Of a stretch of 64,000 bases of DNA, positions 9,749-19,112 are shown piece after piece. The stretch covers positions 30,624-94,623 of the forward strand of contig CANJMI010000022.1 of NCBI GenBank assembly GCA_947475525.1, given 5' to 3'. How positions within the stretch are numbered: position 1 is the stretch's first letter; the number at the start of each line of letters is the position of its first letter. Under the pieces are notes generated by a model. It was not told the DNA's origin. It searched no databases and saw nothing but the letters and a program-made list of their open reading frames with translations. The translations under genes and the position numbers were made by a program. The stretch comes from Polyangiaceae bacterium (GTDB taxonomy: Bacteria > Myxococcota_A > Polyangia > Polyangiales > Polyangiaceae).

Positions 9749-11902
9749 TTGACCGAGCCGATTTGGGACCCCGAAGCCGAGGTGCGCTGCATTCACGTCA
9801 GCGAATGCGGCGCCTGTCCCTTGATGCCGCTCGGCTATGCGCGTCAACGAGCCGCGAAGCTTGACCGACTCGCGGTTTCCCTCGGACGTTACGGCATTGC
9901 CCCGGGCACCACCGTGGCCGAGCTGCGTCGGCCTGAGTTGCTCGCTGCCTATCGCCGCCGCGCCAAGCTCGTCGTCGCCCGCATCGCGCCTGATCAGGCG
10001 GCTATCGGGCTTTTTCGACGCCATGACAGCCAGGTCGTGATCGACATTCCTGGCTGCCAGGTACTGAGCCCGACATTGCTCGAGTTCGTGGCCAACCTCC
10101 GGCCGCTTATTGCGTTGCCGCCGCCATCGCTCCAGGCGCTGCTCACCGGCCGCAGCTCAGACGGCACCGGGGTGCTGTCGGGCCTCGACGTACGTGAGCT
10201 GCGCCGCGCGGTCGGGAACGCCCCTCCGTCGCTCTTGGTGACGCTGACCTTGGCGGCCGAGCACGCGGCTCCAGTGGAGGAGCTGCGTGATGCTGCGCGC
10301 GCGCTTCGCCAGCATTTTCCCTCGCTTGTTGGTGTGGCGGTCGAGCTCCGTGTCGGCGGGCGGGGCGCGTCGTCGGCCTCGGAGTTCGTCGTGCTTTCGG
10401 GCGAAAGTGAAGTCGAGGATGCCGTTGATGATGGCGGTCACGAGCCGACCTATCAGCTCGTGTCCCATACGTCGTTCTTGCGGGTGCATCGCGAACAAGC
10501 GTCGATGATGCATCGCTTGCTGCGGGAACTCGTAGCGGGGCCGCTGCCCGTCGCGCCTGCTGCTGCCCCGCGACAGACGCGCGTGCTCGACCTTTACGGC
10601 GGCACCGGCGCACTTTCGTTGGCGCTTGCCCGGGCCGGCCACGCGATGACGCTCGTCGAATCTCACCCTTCTTCCGTCGCACTCGCGCTCCGTGCGGCAA
10701 GCGCCCAGCGGCTTAAGGTTGAGGTGATCTCCGGCGAAGTCGCCTCAGTGACCAAAGTGCTCGCGGCGGCCGGTGCGACGTTCGACGTCGTCATTGCGAA
10801 CCCCCCGCGCCGAGGCATGTCCCCGGCGGCGCGTGAAGCGGTCGCCTCGCTCCGCGCGGATCGTGTCGTCTACGTTGCGTGCGAGGTCGACAACTTGAGC
10901 CGCGACCTCGAACACTTTGCGCGGCTCGGCTACCAGGCGCGTGTGTTTCACCCGCTCGACACGCTGCCGCTAACCGATGAAGTCGAAGTCGTCGCTGTGC
11001 TCGACCGCGGTCCAAGCGCCACGCCAGCCCTGCTGTTCGCCGGGGAAGGGTTGCTCGGTTTTGCGAAGCCCGCGCACGAGCCACTCTCCCCGCGGCCCGA
11101 GTACCCATCGAGCGTGGTCGAGCGCGCTCGCGGCGAGTTCGATGGTGGCGCGTGGGAGCCGGTAGTCGGGGACGACGCGGGGATAAGCGGCGTCTGCTTG
11201 TTCGCCCGTGACGCGGCATCGGCCGAGCGGTGGCGGGCCTCGCTTGAGCGGACGGGGAGGCTTATCTACCTCGCGGCGGCTCGTGGCGTCGCTCCGGTGA
11301 AGGGGTCGATCACGAGGGATTTGCACGGCGAGCACGAGTCGCTTCAGGCGCGCACGCGTTATCGGCGACTCGCCATCGGCGGAGGTCACTCGGTGTTGCG
11401 ACTCGTGCCCGAGCGGCCCGTGCCTCACCAAGTACGGCGCCACCTCGCGGCGATGGGGCACCCGGTGCTTGGCGATATGCGTTATGGCCATGCCCCGACG
11501 AACCGCTATTTCGAGGAAAAATACGGGCTGGATCGCAGTTTTCTGCACCTCGTTCGCGTCGAAGTCGATCACCCGGACACAGGCGAGCGGCTCCAGGTTG
11601 AAGCGCCTCTGCCAGCGGATCTGCGCGCGGCGCTCGCGCGGGCGTCGGATGAATCGGTGCTGCGCTTCCTCGACCAAAAGGGAGCACTCGGCATCGCCGG
11701 GGGACGCCTCGATGCGCGTGAGGACGAGCCGCAGAGCGAGACCGGTCCCGCGAGCATGCGGGAGTTTCCTGCGGAGAGTGCGCGCGCCACGTACGGGCTC
11801 GCCCCGATTTCGGTGCCCGGTCGGAGTCCACTCGAGTTCGACGAAGCCCCGAGAACCATTCGCGGCGAGCTCCTCCGAATTGAGGAAACCGACGACCTAT
11901 GA
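9749..11902 (+). CDS. Fusion of TrmA/RlmD-type RNA m5U methyltransferase and RluA-type pseudouridine synthase domain
   Basis: The 717-residue product starts at TTG. Residues 1-410 are a class I RNA uracil-C5 methyltransferase: iron-sulfur Cys set C14-x5-C20-x2-C23 plus a Cys in [11 protein letters not shown] motif [24 protein letters not shown], and the catalytic Cys378 in [13 protein letters not shown]. Residues about 430-660 resemble an RluA pseudouridine synthase: [15 protein letters not shown] aligns with the family's HRLDxxTSG catalytic loop, keeping the Asp (D476) but losing HRL; later [17 protein letters not shown] is well kept. The last 50 residues are variable. It would modify uridines in rRNA or tRNA. 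It heads a run of overlapping genes (ATGA overlap with the HD-GYP gene). A paralogue sits at 48088-49755. Methyltransferase assignment is firm; activity of the second half is uncertain. Confidence 0.85.
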   Translation: MTEPIWDPEAEVRCIHVSECGACPLMPLGYARQRAAKLDRLAVSLGRYGIAPGTTVAELRRPELLAAYRRRAKLVVARIAPDQAAIGLFRRHDSQVVIDIPGCQVLSPTLLEFVANLRPLIALPPPSLQALLTGRSSDGTGVLSGLDVRELRRAVGNAPPSLLVTLTLAAEHAAPVEELRDAARALRQHFPSLVGVAVELRVGGRGASSASEFVVLSGESEVEDAVDDGGHEPTYQLVSHTSFLRVHREQASMMHRLLRELVAGPLPVAPAAAPRQTRVLDLYGGTGALSLALARAGHAMTLVESHPSSVALALRAASAQRLKVEVISGEVASVTKVLAAAGATFDVVIANPPRRGMSPAAREAVASLRADRVVYVACEVDNLSRDLEHFARLGYQARVFHPLDTLPLTDEVEVVAVLDRGPSATPALLFAGEGLLGFAKPAHEPLSPRPEYPSSVVERARGEFDGGAWEPVVGDDAGISGVCLFARDAASAERWRASLERTGRLIYLAAARGVAPVKGSITRDLHGEHESLQARTRYRRLAIGGGHSVLRLVPERPVPHQVRRHLAAMGHPVLGDMRYGHAPTNRYFEEKYGLDRSFLHLVRVEVDHPDTGERLQVEAPLPADLRAALARASDESVLRFLDQKGALGIAGGRLDAREDEPQSETGPASMREFPAESARATYGLAPISVPGRSPLEFDEAPRTIRGELLRIEETDDL

Positions 11903-13413
11903 TCCCCTCGCTTCTCGCTGAGACTTCTTCGCCGCGGACCGAGCGCGCGCGGGTCCTTGTCGTCGACGATGAATCGATGATCCGCGAAATGCTCGCGGAC
12001 TTTCTCGAGCTCGAGGGCTACAGCGTCACCACCGCGAGCGATGGCATGGCGGCGCTCGACGCGACGGGCGCGCGACCCTACGACCTCGTGCTGACCGACA
12101 TGAAGATGCCGCGCCTCGGTGGCATTGCGCTCCTCGACCGCTTGCGTGAGCAAGCCCCGACGACGATGGTCGTGATGATGACCGGCTTTGGCACGGTCGA
12201 GACCGCGATCGACGCGATGAAACGTGGCGCTCACGACTACGTGTTAAAGCCTTTCAAGCTCGACGAAGTCTCGCATGTCGTCGAGCGCGCGCTCGCGAAG
12301 CGCCGCGTGGAGGCGGAGAACATTCGGCTTCGACAATCGGTGTCGCTCTACAAGGTAAGCGAGGCGCTCAACCTCAGCCTCTCGCTCGACCAAGTACTGG
12401 ATACCGTCGTGACGACGACGCTAAGCGAGCTCGGCGCGGACTTCGTGGCGGTCTGGTTCTGCGGTTCGGAGGGGGACTTCTTCGAGCGGCATCGCGGTGT
12501 CGGGTCCGCGCCGGATGGCTCGGCGGCGCTCGAGGGTGTGGTCGATGCGAACACGCTCGGGGCAGCCCTCGCGGCAGGTCGTCCGGTCCTCGTTCACGGT
12601 GAGGAGAGTCGGCCTTACTTTACGCCTGCGATGCGTGATGCCGCCTCGTCGTTCGTCGCCGTGCCGCTGACGGTTAAAGGTAAAATGCTGGGTTTTATCG
12701 CAGCGGTGGCGAGCGCGCCTTCGACTCGTTTCGAAGAGGGGCAGCGCAAATTGCTGAGCATCATCGCGTCGCGCGCGGCGGCCTCGATCGAAAACGCACG
12801 CCTCTACGGTGATCTTCAGGCCACGTTTCAGCAGACGATCGAGGGCCTCGCCAGCGCCATTGACAAGATGGATCGCTACACCGCCGGGCACTCGGTTCGC
12901 GTTGCCGAATACGCCATGTTGCTCGCTCGTCGTCTCGGGCTCACGGAGGCCGAGATCGCGCTCGCACGGCACAGCGCTTTGATGCACGACATCGGAAAAA
13001 TCGGCTGCGCCCTCAACTTGAACAAGCCTGGCAAGCTCACCTCCGACGAGTACGAGGTCTTCAAGCAGCACCCTGCCCACGGTCGCGACATCCTCTCGCC
13101 GATCAAATTCTTAAACCCGCTCATCCCGGGTGTGCACCTGCACCACGAGCGTTTCGACGGGCGCGGCTATCCACTTGGGCTCGAAGGCCGCGGCATTCCG
13201 ATCATCGCGCGGATCATCACCGTCGCGGACACCTACGACGCGATGACGAGCGATCGCAGCTACCGTCGCGCGTTGCCCCACGCTGTCGCGGTGGCCGAAG
13301 TCGAGCGCTGCAGCGGGACTCAATTCGACCCCGAGATCGCCGCGAGCTTCCTCGAAGGGCTTGACGCTTTCCGCGACGAGTTGCTCGCGAACGGCGCACA
13401 GGTCCCTGCGTGA
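11899..13413 (+). CDS. Response regulator with REC, GAF and HD-GYP domains
   Basis: The 504-residue product has an N-terminal receiver domain (VLVVDDES; phospho-acceptor D67 in DLVLTDMKMP; KPF near 115), a central GAF-like sensor domain (about 160-315), and a C-terminal HD-GYP domain with HD at H363-D364 (MHDIGKIG), HHE at 415-417 and GYP at 423-425. HD-GYP proteins hydrolyse cyclic di-GMP or, in some cases, 3',3'-cGAMP. All metal-ligand motifs appear intact, so an active phosphodiesterase controlled by phosphorylation and a small ligand is expected. The start overlaps the upstream stop by 4 bases and the end overlaps lipB by 4 bases. No cognate histidine kinase is in the window. Confidence 0.93.
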   Translation: MIPSLLAETSSPRTERARVLVVDDESMIREMLADFLELEGYSVTTASDGMAALDATGARPYDLVLTDMKMPRLGGIALLDRLREQAPTTMVVMMTGFGTVETAIDAMKRGAHDYVLKPFKLDEVSHVVERALAKRRVEAENIRLRQSVSLYKVSEALNLSLSLDQVLDTVVTTTLSELGADFVAVWFCGSEGDFFERHRGVGSAPDGSAALEGVVDANTLGAALAAGRPVLVHGEESRPYFTPAMRDAASSFVAVPLTVKGKMLGFIAAVASAPSTRFEEGQRKLLSIIASRAAASIENARLYGDLQATFQQTIEGLASAIDKMDRYTAGHSVRVAEYAMLLARRLGLTEAEIALARHSALMHDIGKIGCALNLNKPGKLTSDEYEVFKQHPAHGRDILSPIKFLNPLIPGVHLHHERFDGRGYPLGLEGRGIPIIARIITVADTYDAMTSDRSYRRALPHAVAVAEVERCSGTQFDPEIAASFLEGLDAFRDELLANGAQVPA

Positions 13414-14174
13414 CGAGGCGACACGCGCGCGCGCTGTGGCTCGGGCGCCGGCCGTACGAGCCGGTTCACGAGTTGCAGAAGTTCGTTCATGCGGCGCGTG
13501 GTGACGGACTCGGCCGGGATGTCGTGCTCCTCGTTGAACACGAGCCGGTAATCACGCTTGGCAGAGGCGCCGACACGCAGAACGTCTTGCTCGCAGCGGA
13601 GGCGTTGCGTGAGCGTGGCGTCGAGCTCGTGCACACCGGGCGCGGCGGTGACGTCACTTATCACGGCCCCGGGCAGCTCGTGGGTTACCCGATCTTCGAC
13701 CTGCGACCGGACCGCTGCGACGTGCGTCGTTACGTGCGTCAGCTCGCCGAAGTGATGATTCTGCTCGCACGCGAGCACGGGGTCGAGGCGGGAGTCGTCG
13801 ACGGCATGATCGGCGTGTGGGCTGATGCGCTCGAGCCAAACGCGTGGGCCGGGCAGGCGTGGTCGCGTCGCCTCGAGAAGCTCGGGGCGATCGGCGTGAG
13901 GCTCTCTCGGTGGGTGACGATGCACGGCTTCGCGCTGAACGTAACGACGAGCCTCGACGCGTTCTCGATGATCGTGCCTTGCGGGATCCGTGACTACGGC
14001 GTCACGTCCGTGGCGGCGCTTACCGGCAACGAGCCTTCGCTGGCGTCGGTCGCGCTCGCTTCCCGGGCTTCCCTCGCCCGTGCGCTTGATTACGAGGTCT
14101 CCGCAGTCGAAGACGCGTCGATGGTCTCGCTGGAGGAGCTGCGCCAAGAACTCGTGCACTCGGCGCCCACGTGA
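13410..14174 (+). CDS. lipB: Octanoyltransferase (lipoate biosynthesis)
   Basis: The 254-residue product transfers octanoyl from acyl-carrier protein to lipoyl domains, the first step of lipoate synthesis. It carries the family signature RGGDVTYHGPGQLVGYP (about residues 73-89), the catalytic Lys157 in EKLGAIGVRL and the catalytic Cys191 in PCGIRDYG. The start is GTG in a GTGA overlap with the HD-GYP stop. LipA is not in the window. About 20 residues (Gly137 to Leu156) that include Trp-Ala-Gly-Gln-Ala-Trp may be a small insertion relative to typical LipB. Confidence 0.95.
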   Translation: MTRRHARALWLGRRPYEPVHELQKFVHAARGDGLGRDVVLLVEHEPVITLGRGADTQNVLLAAEALRERGVELVHTGRGGDVTYHGPGQLVGYPIFDLRPDRCDVRRYVRQLAEVMILLAREHGVEAGVVDGMIGVWADALEPNAWAGQAWSRRLEKLGAIGVRLSRWVTMHGFALNVTTSLDAFSMIVPCGIRDYGVTSVAALTGNEPSLASVALASRASLARALDYEVSAVEDASMVSLEELRQELVHSAPT

Positions 14175-14218
14175 CGCAGGCGTCTCGTCGACCTCCGCGC
14201 TGTGCTAAAGCTGTGCGC

Positions 14219-16237
14219 ATGCGTGGCGTGACGGCATTCGTCCTCGCGGGTGTGTGCCTTTATTCGGGCGCCGCGCGGGCCGGTGAGTTCGACCCATTGG
14301 GCGGCTTTTCGTTCGCCGCGGGCGCGGCAGTGACGCTCGATTTCGAGTCGTCGCAATTGCCTCCGCCGGCCGAACCGCTAGCGAGCGAACCCAAGCGAAA
14401 AGCCGCCGCCGACGCGCTCTCTGGTGGGTGGGTCCTCGAGCTCGGTCCCTACGAGGAGGCGGCGTTCGGTGTCGCGCTTCCGGCGGTCTTGGCGAGCTAC
14501 CGGGTGAGCGTGTGGATCCGTGGCGGCGAGGCCGTAGGTTCGATCGCGACCACGTACGATGGGGCGCGGCGCGATGAAGTGGCGACACTCTTTCCAACCG
14601 GGCGAATGACCAGCGACGGATGGCTCGAGCTCGCAAACGAGCACGTCGTCATCGATGGCGCGCGCGGGGTCGCGCACGTTTCGGTTTTCGCGGCGGATGC
14701 TTGCGAGGTCGACGCGTTCGAGCTCGTCGTTGATGGAACCGCAACGACCGCGCCGGGGAGGGCGTGCAGCGGGCTCGCCGAGTCGGCCGTGTGCGGCGTC
14801 GGTGAAGTCTGCACCTGGGGCGCGTGCCGCCGAGTGAGCGGGTGGGTTCCGCCGATTCCGAGCGACCGCGAAAAAGTGACCGATTATCTGGGCAATCGCA
14901 TCAAGTTCTTCTTCGGGCCCTACCAGAACCGCACGGTTGATCTGCCCGCGGCCGAGGTGGCGATCGAAGCGATGCGCAACGCGCACGATCCATGGTCCTA
15001 CTGGAACGGGTTCTTGCTTGCGCTGCGACGTCTCCACGACAGCCACACGAGCTCGGGTTGGTCGCCGGCCGACTATGCGGTGCGGAACCCGAATCCGATC
15101 GACGTGTGCTTCGTCGAGGGCGACGCCGATTGGTCGCAGAATTCGGCGCCGAGCGTCGAAGGCTACCGTGACGTGCTTGTGTCCCACGCCGGGGCGATGC
15201 GAACTCTTGGCCTGCGTGCGGGCGACAGGCTCGTTCGCGTGGATGGCCGCCACCCGATCGACTGGGCGCGCTCGCTTATCGAGGTAAGCTGGTCCCTTCT
15301 GCCGGCGTCGAACCACTCGACGTTTGCGTCGCTCGCGGCGTCGCTTCGTAGCCTCGTCTCGCGCTACGCTCACACGATCGAGGTGGTGCGCTGCGACGCG
15401 AGCGGCTGCGGCAGCATCGAGAGCATCGACATTACGGCTGCCGCCATGCTTGCTCCGCAAGAGGACTACCAGACCGGTTTATGCGACAGCCGTCCGTCGC
15501 GCCACGTGCCCGGCGCGCCGGTGGACCATCACGGTGAAGACGACGTGTTCGCCGGTTTCCTCGAAGGCCTCCCGACTGAGGAGCGGCTCTTCGGTGTCGA
15601 GTGGGACTCCCTCTACACGACGACGGGGCAAGACGGCATTGGGCCCGCCCTGACGGAGGCGGTTGCGCGCATCACGAACGAAGGCGCAACCGGCGTCCTC
15701 CTCGACCATCGTCGCGGCACGGGGGGGACACTCGCGGGGCCGCAAATCATTTGGGATTATGCTGTCGAGCGGCATCCGCTGACGTTTTTCCAGACGCGCG
15801 TACGGGCCGAGGATGAGCAGCCGAGCCTCGCTTCGGGCAAGGCACTTTTCTCCGCGGCGCTCGCCAAGTTCGAGGTCGACGAAGCCGGCAAGAACGGCGC
15901 GGCTCCGGTGCCCACGGCGTTGCTGATCACGGACGACGTGTCGGCGAGCGACTGGCTTCCTCTCGGTATGAAAGGCGCGCCGAAGGTTCGCATCTTCGGT
16001 CCTTATGAAACGAGCGGCGCGTTCTCCACGAGGCTCACTTTCGGTTACTGGCTCGGCTTGAACTACACGCTCGCGTCAGGAGACAGCTTCGTCGCCGACG
16101 GTCGCACGCTGAACGGGTTCGGTGTCCCACCCGATCAGGTTGTCATGCCGAAGCAGTCGGATCTCGCACAAGGCAAAGACACCGTCTACGAGGCCGCGCT
16201 CGCGTGGCTTCGCTCGCAAAAGGGGGACTCGCCTTGA
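14219..16237 (+). CDS. Secreted S41-peptidase-like protein, copy 1 of a tandem cassette
   Basis: The 672-residue product has a signal peptide (MRGVTAFVLAGVCLYSGAARA), then a beta-rich domain opening EFDPLGGF, a short Cys-rich EGF-like stretch (CSGLAESAVCGVGEVCTWGAC, about residues 180-200, split by adjacent residues), a PDZ-like segment (LRAGDRLVRVDGRHPIDWA) and a C-terminal S41-like fold. The S41 features are GVLLDHRRGTGG, the Ser motif VSASD (S575) and RIFGPYETSGAFST. The usual Lys of the Ser/Lys dyad is not evident, so protease activity is uncertain. ATG 14219 is chosen for the signal peptide, although a GTG at 14171 overlaps the lipB stop. It overlaps the next gene by TTGA. It is clearly related to 17046-19112. 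Confidence 0.75.
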   Translation: MRGVTAFVLAGVCLYSGAARAGEFDPLGGFSFAAGAAVTLDFESSQLPPPAEPLASEPKRKAAADALSGGWVLELGPYEEAAFGVALPAVLASYRVSVWIRGGEAVGSIATTYDGARRDEVATLFPTGRMTSDGWLELANEHVVIDGARGVAHVSVFAADACEVDAFELVVDGTATTAPGRACSGLAESAVCGVGEVCTWGACRRVSGWVPPIPSDREKVTDYLGNRIKFFFGPYQNRTVDLPAAEVAIEAMRNAHDPWSYWNGFLLALRRLHDSHTSSGWSPADYAVRNPNPIDVCFVEGDADWSQNSAPSVEGYRDVLVSHAGAMRTLGLRAGDRLVRVDGRHPIDWARSLIEVSWSLLPASNHSTFASLAASLRSLVSRYAHTIEVVRCDASGCGSIESIDITAAAMLAPQEDYQTGLCDSRPSRHVPGAPVDHHGEDDVFAGFLEGLPTEERLFGVEWDSLYTTTGQDGIGPALTEAVARITNEGATGVLLDHRRGTGGTLAGPQIIWDYAVERHPLTFFQTRVRAEDEQPSLASGKALFSAALAKFEVDEAGKNGAAPVPTALLITDDVSASDWLPLGMKGAPKVRIFGPYETSGAFSTRLTFGYWLGLNYTLASGDSFVADGRTLNGFGVPPDQVVMPKQSDLAQGKDTVYEAALAWLRSQKGDSP

Positions 16238-17049
16238 GCCATTTGGGCTGGCTTCGCGTGGCGGTTCTTGCTGGGCTCTCGGCGGCATTGGCCGGGAGCG
16301 CGTGCGCGACCGAGGTCGTGTCGAGAGCGCCTTTCGGCGAAGGTGGCGCGAGCTCAGGCACAGCTTCGGGTGGCCATGGCGGCGGTGGTGGGGGCACGCC
16401 TCCGCGCCGTACCGTCGTCACTCGGAGTCCGTTCGGAAATGTCGCCGCGAGCGATAATTTGCTCTGGGACGGTGATTTCGAGTGGCTGTCTTCGTTCTCG
16501 GATCAATACGGTTGGCTCGTCGGCGCGAACCCCAATTCGCTCGGTTACGAACTGCCGAAGCAAGCCTTCGGTGCGTCCTGCAAGAGCGGCGTGAAGTGCA
16601 TCGAACTCAAGAAGGGGGCGATCGCCGTGGGGATCGGCGTGGCGTCGGCGGGGCACGCGCTTGAAGCGAGCGTGCACGCGATGGTCGAGGGTAACTGCGC
16701 GGCCGTGGAGGTCGCCCTTGTCAGTTTTGGAGACGGGGACCTCGACGTGGCGCTCGAGTCTTCGGGCCGCGTCGATGGCTGGTGTCGCTTCGACGGCGCT
16801 GTTGCCGAACGGAAGCACGCCGTGGCGCTGTACGTTCGCAACGGCACTGGCGCCACGATTCGCGTCGACGACGCCGTGATCCACCGCGCTCCGCAATCCG
16901 GTGCTTCGGCTGCAGCAGCGACGCCGTCACCGAGAGAGTTCTCGGAGCTGAAGCGCGAGCTGCGGCGCCGGGCTAGACCCGCTCCACGGCCACGGGGCGA
17001 ACGCGAAGAAGTGTGGATGCGCGAGCTTCAACGTCGGAGGGCCAATTGA
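16234..17049 (+). CDS. Lipoprotein, cassette copy 1
   Basis: The 271-residue product starts at TTG (TTGA overlap with the upstream stop). It has a hydrophobic signal ending LAGSAC, a weak lipobox, then a Gly/Ser-rich linker and a conserved block RSPFGNVAASDNLLWDGDFEW. The remainder looks like a jelly-roll or carbohydrate-binding-module type beta domain (CIELKKG, WCRFDGAVAE, ATIRVDDAVIH), ending with a strongly basic tail. Function is unknown. The NLL-DGDFE block is shared with the second lipoprotein (19109-19903), and each lies directly after an S41-like gene, so the two proteins probably work together at the cell surface. Confidence 0.65.
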   Translation: MSHLGWLRVAVLAGLSAALAGSACATEVVSRAPFGEGGASSGTASGGHGGGGGGTPPRRTVVTRSPFGNVAASDNLLWDGDFEWLSSFSDQYGWLVGANPNSLGYELPKQAFGASCKSGVKCIELKKGAIAVGIGVASAGHALEASVHAMVEGNCAAVEVALVSFGDGDLDVALESSGRVDGWCRFDGAVAERKHAVALYVRNGTGATIRVDDAVIHRAPQSGASAAAATPSPREFSELKRELRRRARPAPRPRGEREEVWMRELQRRRAN

Positions 17050-19112
17050 CCGTGCGGTTCGCAGCCTTGACCGTGTTTGCGCTGACGCTCGGTGCCGCCG
17101 CGCCTGCAATCGCGGGAGAGTTCGACGCGCGTGGTGTCTACCACCCGAGTCCAAACGCGGTCGCTTCGATCGAGTTTGGTGCGGATTTTGACGTCGTGGC
17201 TGACTATTTTACGCCAGCGCAAGCCCCCGCCGAATGCAAGCCGGGCTCGACGGTCGTAACCCCCGCGGACCCGTTTTCCGGCAGCGAAGTTCTCCACGTT
17301 GCCTTGAAAGGCTTCGGCTGCGCGGACCGCTTCATCGTGTACGGGTTGCCCGCCACGAAGGCCGCCTACCGCGCCACGCTGTGGATGCGTCACGGCGGGA
17401 TCGATGCGCAGCTGACCGCGACCCATCGGCCCGAGTCCGCCAAGCCGACAAGCTACGCGAAGCTCTCGGCCACTGGGCGCACGACGAGCGACGGTTGGGT
17501 CGAGCTTGCGTCGAATGACTTTTCAATCGATGGCGAGGCCCTGTCGAGCCTCTACTTGAAGCTCGCCGACTTCGACGCGCGCGGCACCGAGGTCGACGCG
17601 TTCGAGCTCGTTCAGTCGGGCGATTACATCGAGCCCGCGGTCTGCAAAGGCTCGGCGGATCCGGTATGCGGCACCGAGGCCGTGTGCCAATTCGGACGTT
17701 GCGAGGCTGGCGGGCTTCACGTGCCGCCGCTGCCCGACGCGGCCGTTCGCGATGAGGTCGTCGATCGAATGGCCGGCCTGCTGACGATCTTTTTCGGTGG
17801 CCGCAAGACGCGCCTCGCGGATATGCCCCGCGCCCTCGAGCGCATCGAGACGCTCCGCAAAGCGCCGTCAGCCTGGACGTTTTGGAATGGCTTCGCCACC
17901 GCGATCCGTGAACTCCACGATTGGCACACTCACGCGGACGGTGACATTCAGTCCGCTGGGTCGGGGCGCAGCTTCAATGCCTGCTTCATCGGGGGCGTAG
18001 GGGATACGTCCTCGGCGAGCTGGCCACGCCACCCGCTCTACGAGGACGTTCTCGTCTCTCACGTCGGAGAATCCAAGGTTGGTTTGCACGCCGGGGACCG
18101 GCTCCTCGCCGTCGACGGCAAGCATCCAATCGAATGGGCACTCGGCCTACGTGGAGTCGATTGGGGTTACTGGCAGGCGTGTGACGATCGCGTTTACGCT
18201 GAAGCCCTCGAGCGGCTCGGTGGTCTCATCCCCGAGTACGCCTCGACCATCACCGTTCTGACGTGCAGCTCCGCTACCAAGACCTGCGAGCTTACGCCGA
18301 AGACCATCAGCGTCGCGACGATCGACGACGAAGGTTCCGGTTACGTCGCTTGCGACAACCGGCCAGTTTATTACCTCACCGCGAACAATCCCGGTCCGCG
18401 TCACGACGTCGGTTACAAATTCTATGAGGGCCAGGTCGTGGGGACCACGCCGGATGAAAAAATCCGGGCGCTCATTTGGGACACGCTTTATGGCGGCGGT
18501 GATCCCCAAGGCTTCGTGAACACGAGCCTGAAGTCGCTCTACACCTCGTTCAAAAGCAACGCTCGCGGGGTGCTGCTCGATCATCGCGCCGGCAACGGTG
18601 GCACGCTGGACGCCGCCGAGACGGCCACGACGCTGATGTGTCCGCCTTCGACCGCGCTCGTGTTCCGGTCGCCTATCGACACGGCCGGCTTCAACGGTCC
18701 GGCGGACAACGCGGCGGGCCTGGCGCTCTTCGCTACCGCAAAGTCATCGAGCCCGTACCGAGTGGGTTCCGTCGACTACGATCCGCTCTTGCCGGTCGCG
18801 CTCCTCTTGCATCGAGATGGCTCAGCGAGTGACTTCTTCCCGTTCGGCGTGAAGGGCGCGCCGAAGGTCCGCATCTTCGGGCCCGGTCCTACCGCTGGAG
18901 CGTTTTCGACCTTTTTCACGTTCGATCCGCCCGGTCCAATATCCTTCCAGCTCGCCTCCGGTGACAGCATCAGCGCAGCAGGGGCGCCGCTTATTGGGCA
19001 CGGGGTCGAGCCGGACGAGGTCGTGTTGCAGCGGCAGTCGGACCTCCTCGCGGGCAAGGATTCGCTCGTTGAAAGCGCGGTCGCGTGGTTGCGTGCGGAG
19101 TTGAAACCATGA
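17046..19112 (+). CDS. Secreted S41-peptidase-like protein, copy 2 of a tandem cassette
   Basis: The 688-residue product is a paralogue of 14219-16237. After a signal peptide (ending AAAPAIA) it opens EFDARGVY, has the matching Cys-rich stretch (CKGSADPVCGTEAVCQFG), a PDZ-like part (LHAGDRLLAVDGKHPIEWAL) and an S41-like C-terminus: GVLLDHRAGNGGT, GSASD (S593), KVRIFGPGPTAGAFST, then GVEPDEVVLQRQSDLLAGKD. The start is TTG 17046 in a TTGA overlap, with GTG 17052 as an alternative. Catalytic Ser is retained, the Lys is not obvious. It overlaps the following lipoprotein gene by ATGA. Confidence 0.75.
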   Translation: MTVRFAALTVFALTLGAAAPAIAGEFDARGVYHPSPNAVASIEFGADFDVVADYFTPAQAPAECKPGSTVVTPADPFSGSEVLHVALKGFGCADRFIVYGLPATKAAYRATLWMRHGGIDAQLTATHRPESAKPTSYAKLSATGRTTSDGWVELASNDFSIDGEALSSLYLKLADFDARGTEVDAFELVQSGDYIEPAVCKGSADPVCGTEAVCQFGRCEAGGLHVPPLPDAAVRDEVVDRMAGLLTIFFGGRKTRLADMPRALERIETLRKAPSAWTFWNGFATAIRELHDWHTHADGDIQSAGSGRSFNACFIGGVGDTSSASWPRHPLYEDVLVSHVGESKVGLHAGDRLLAVDGKHPIEWALGLRGVDWGYWQACDDRVYAEALERLGGLIPEYASTITVLTCSSATKTCELTPKTISVATIDDEGSGYVACDNRPVYYLTANNPGPRHDVGYKFYEGQVVGTTPDEKIRALIWDTLYGGGDPQGFVNTSLKSLYTSFKSNARGVLLDHRAGNGGTLDAAETATTLMCPPSTALVFRSPIDTAGFNGPADNAAGLALFATAKSSSPYRVGSVDYDPLLPVALLLHRDGSASDFFPFGVKGAPKVRIFGPGPTAGAFSTFFTFDPPGPISFQLASGDSISAAGAPLIGHGVEPDEVVLQRQSDLLAGKDSLVESAVAWLRAELKP

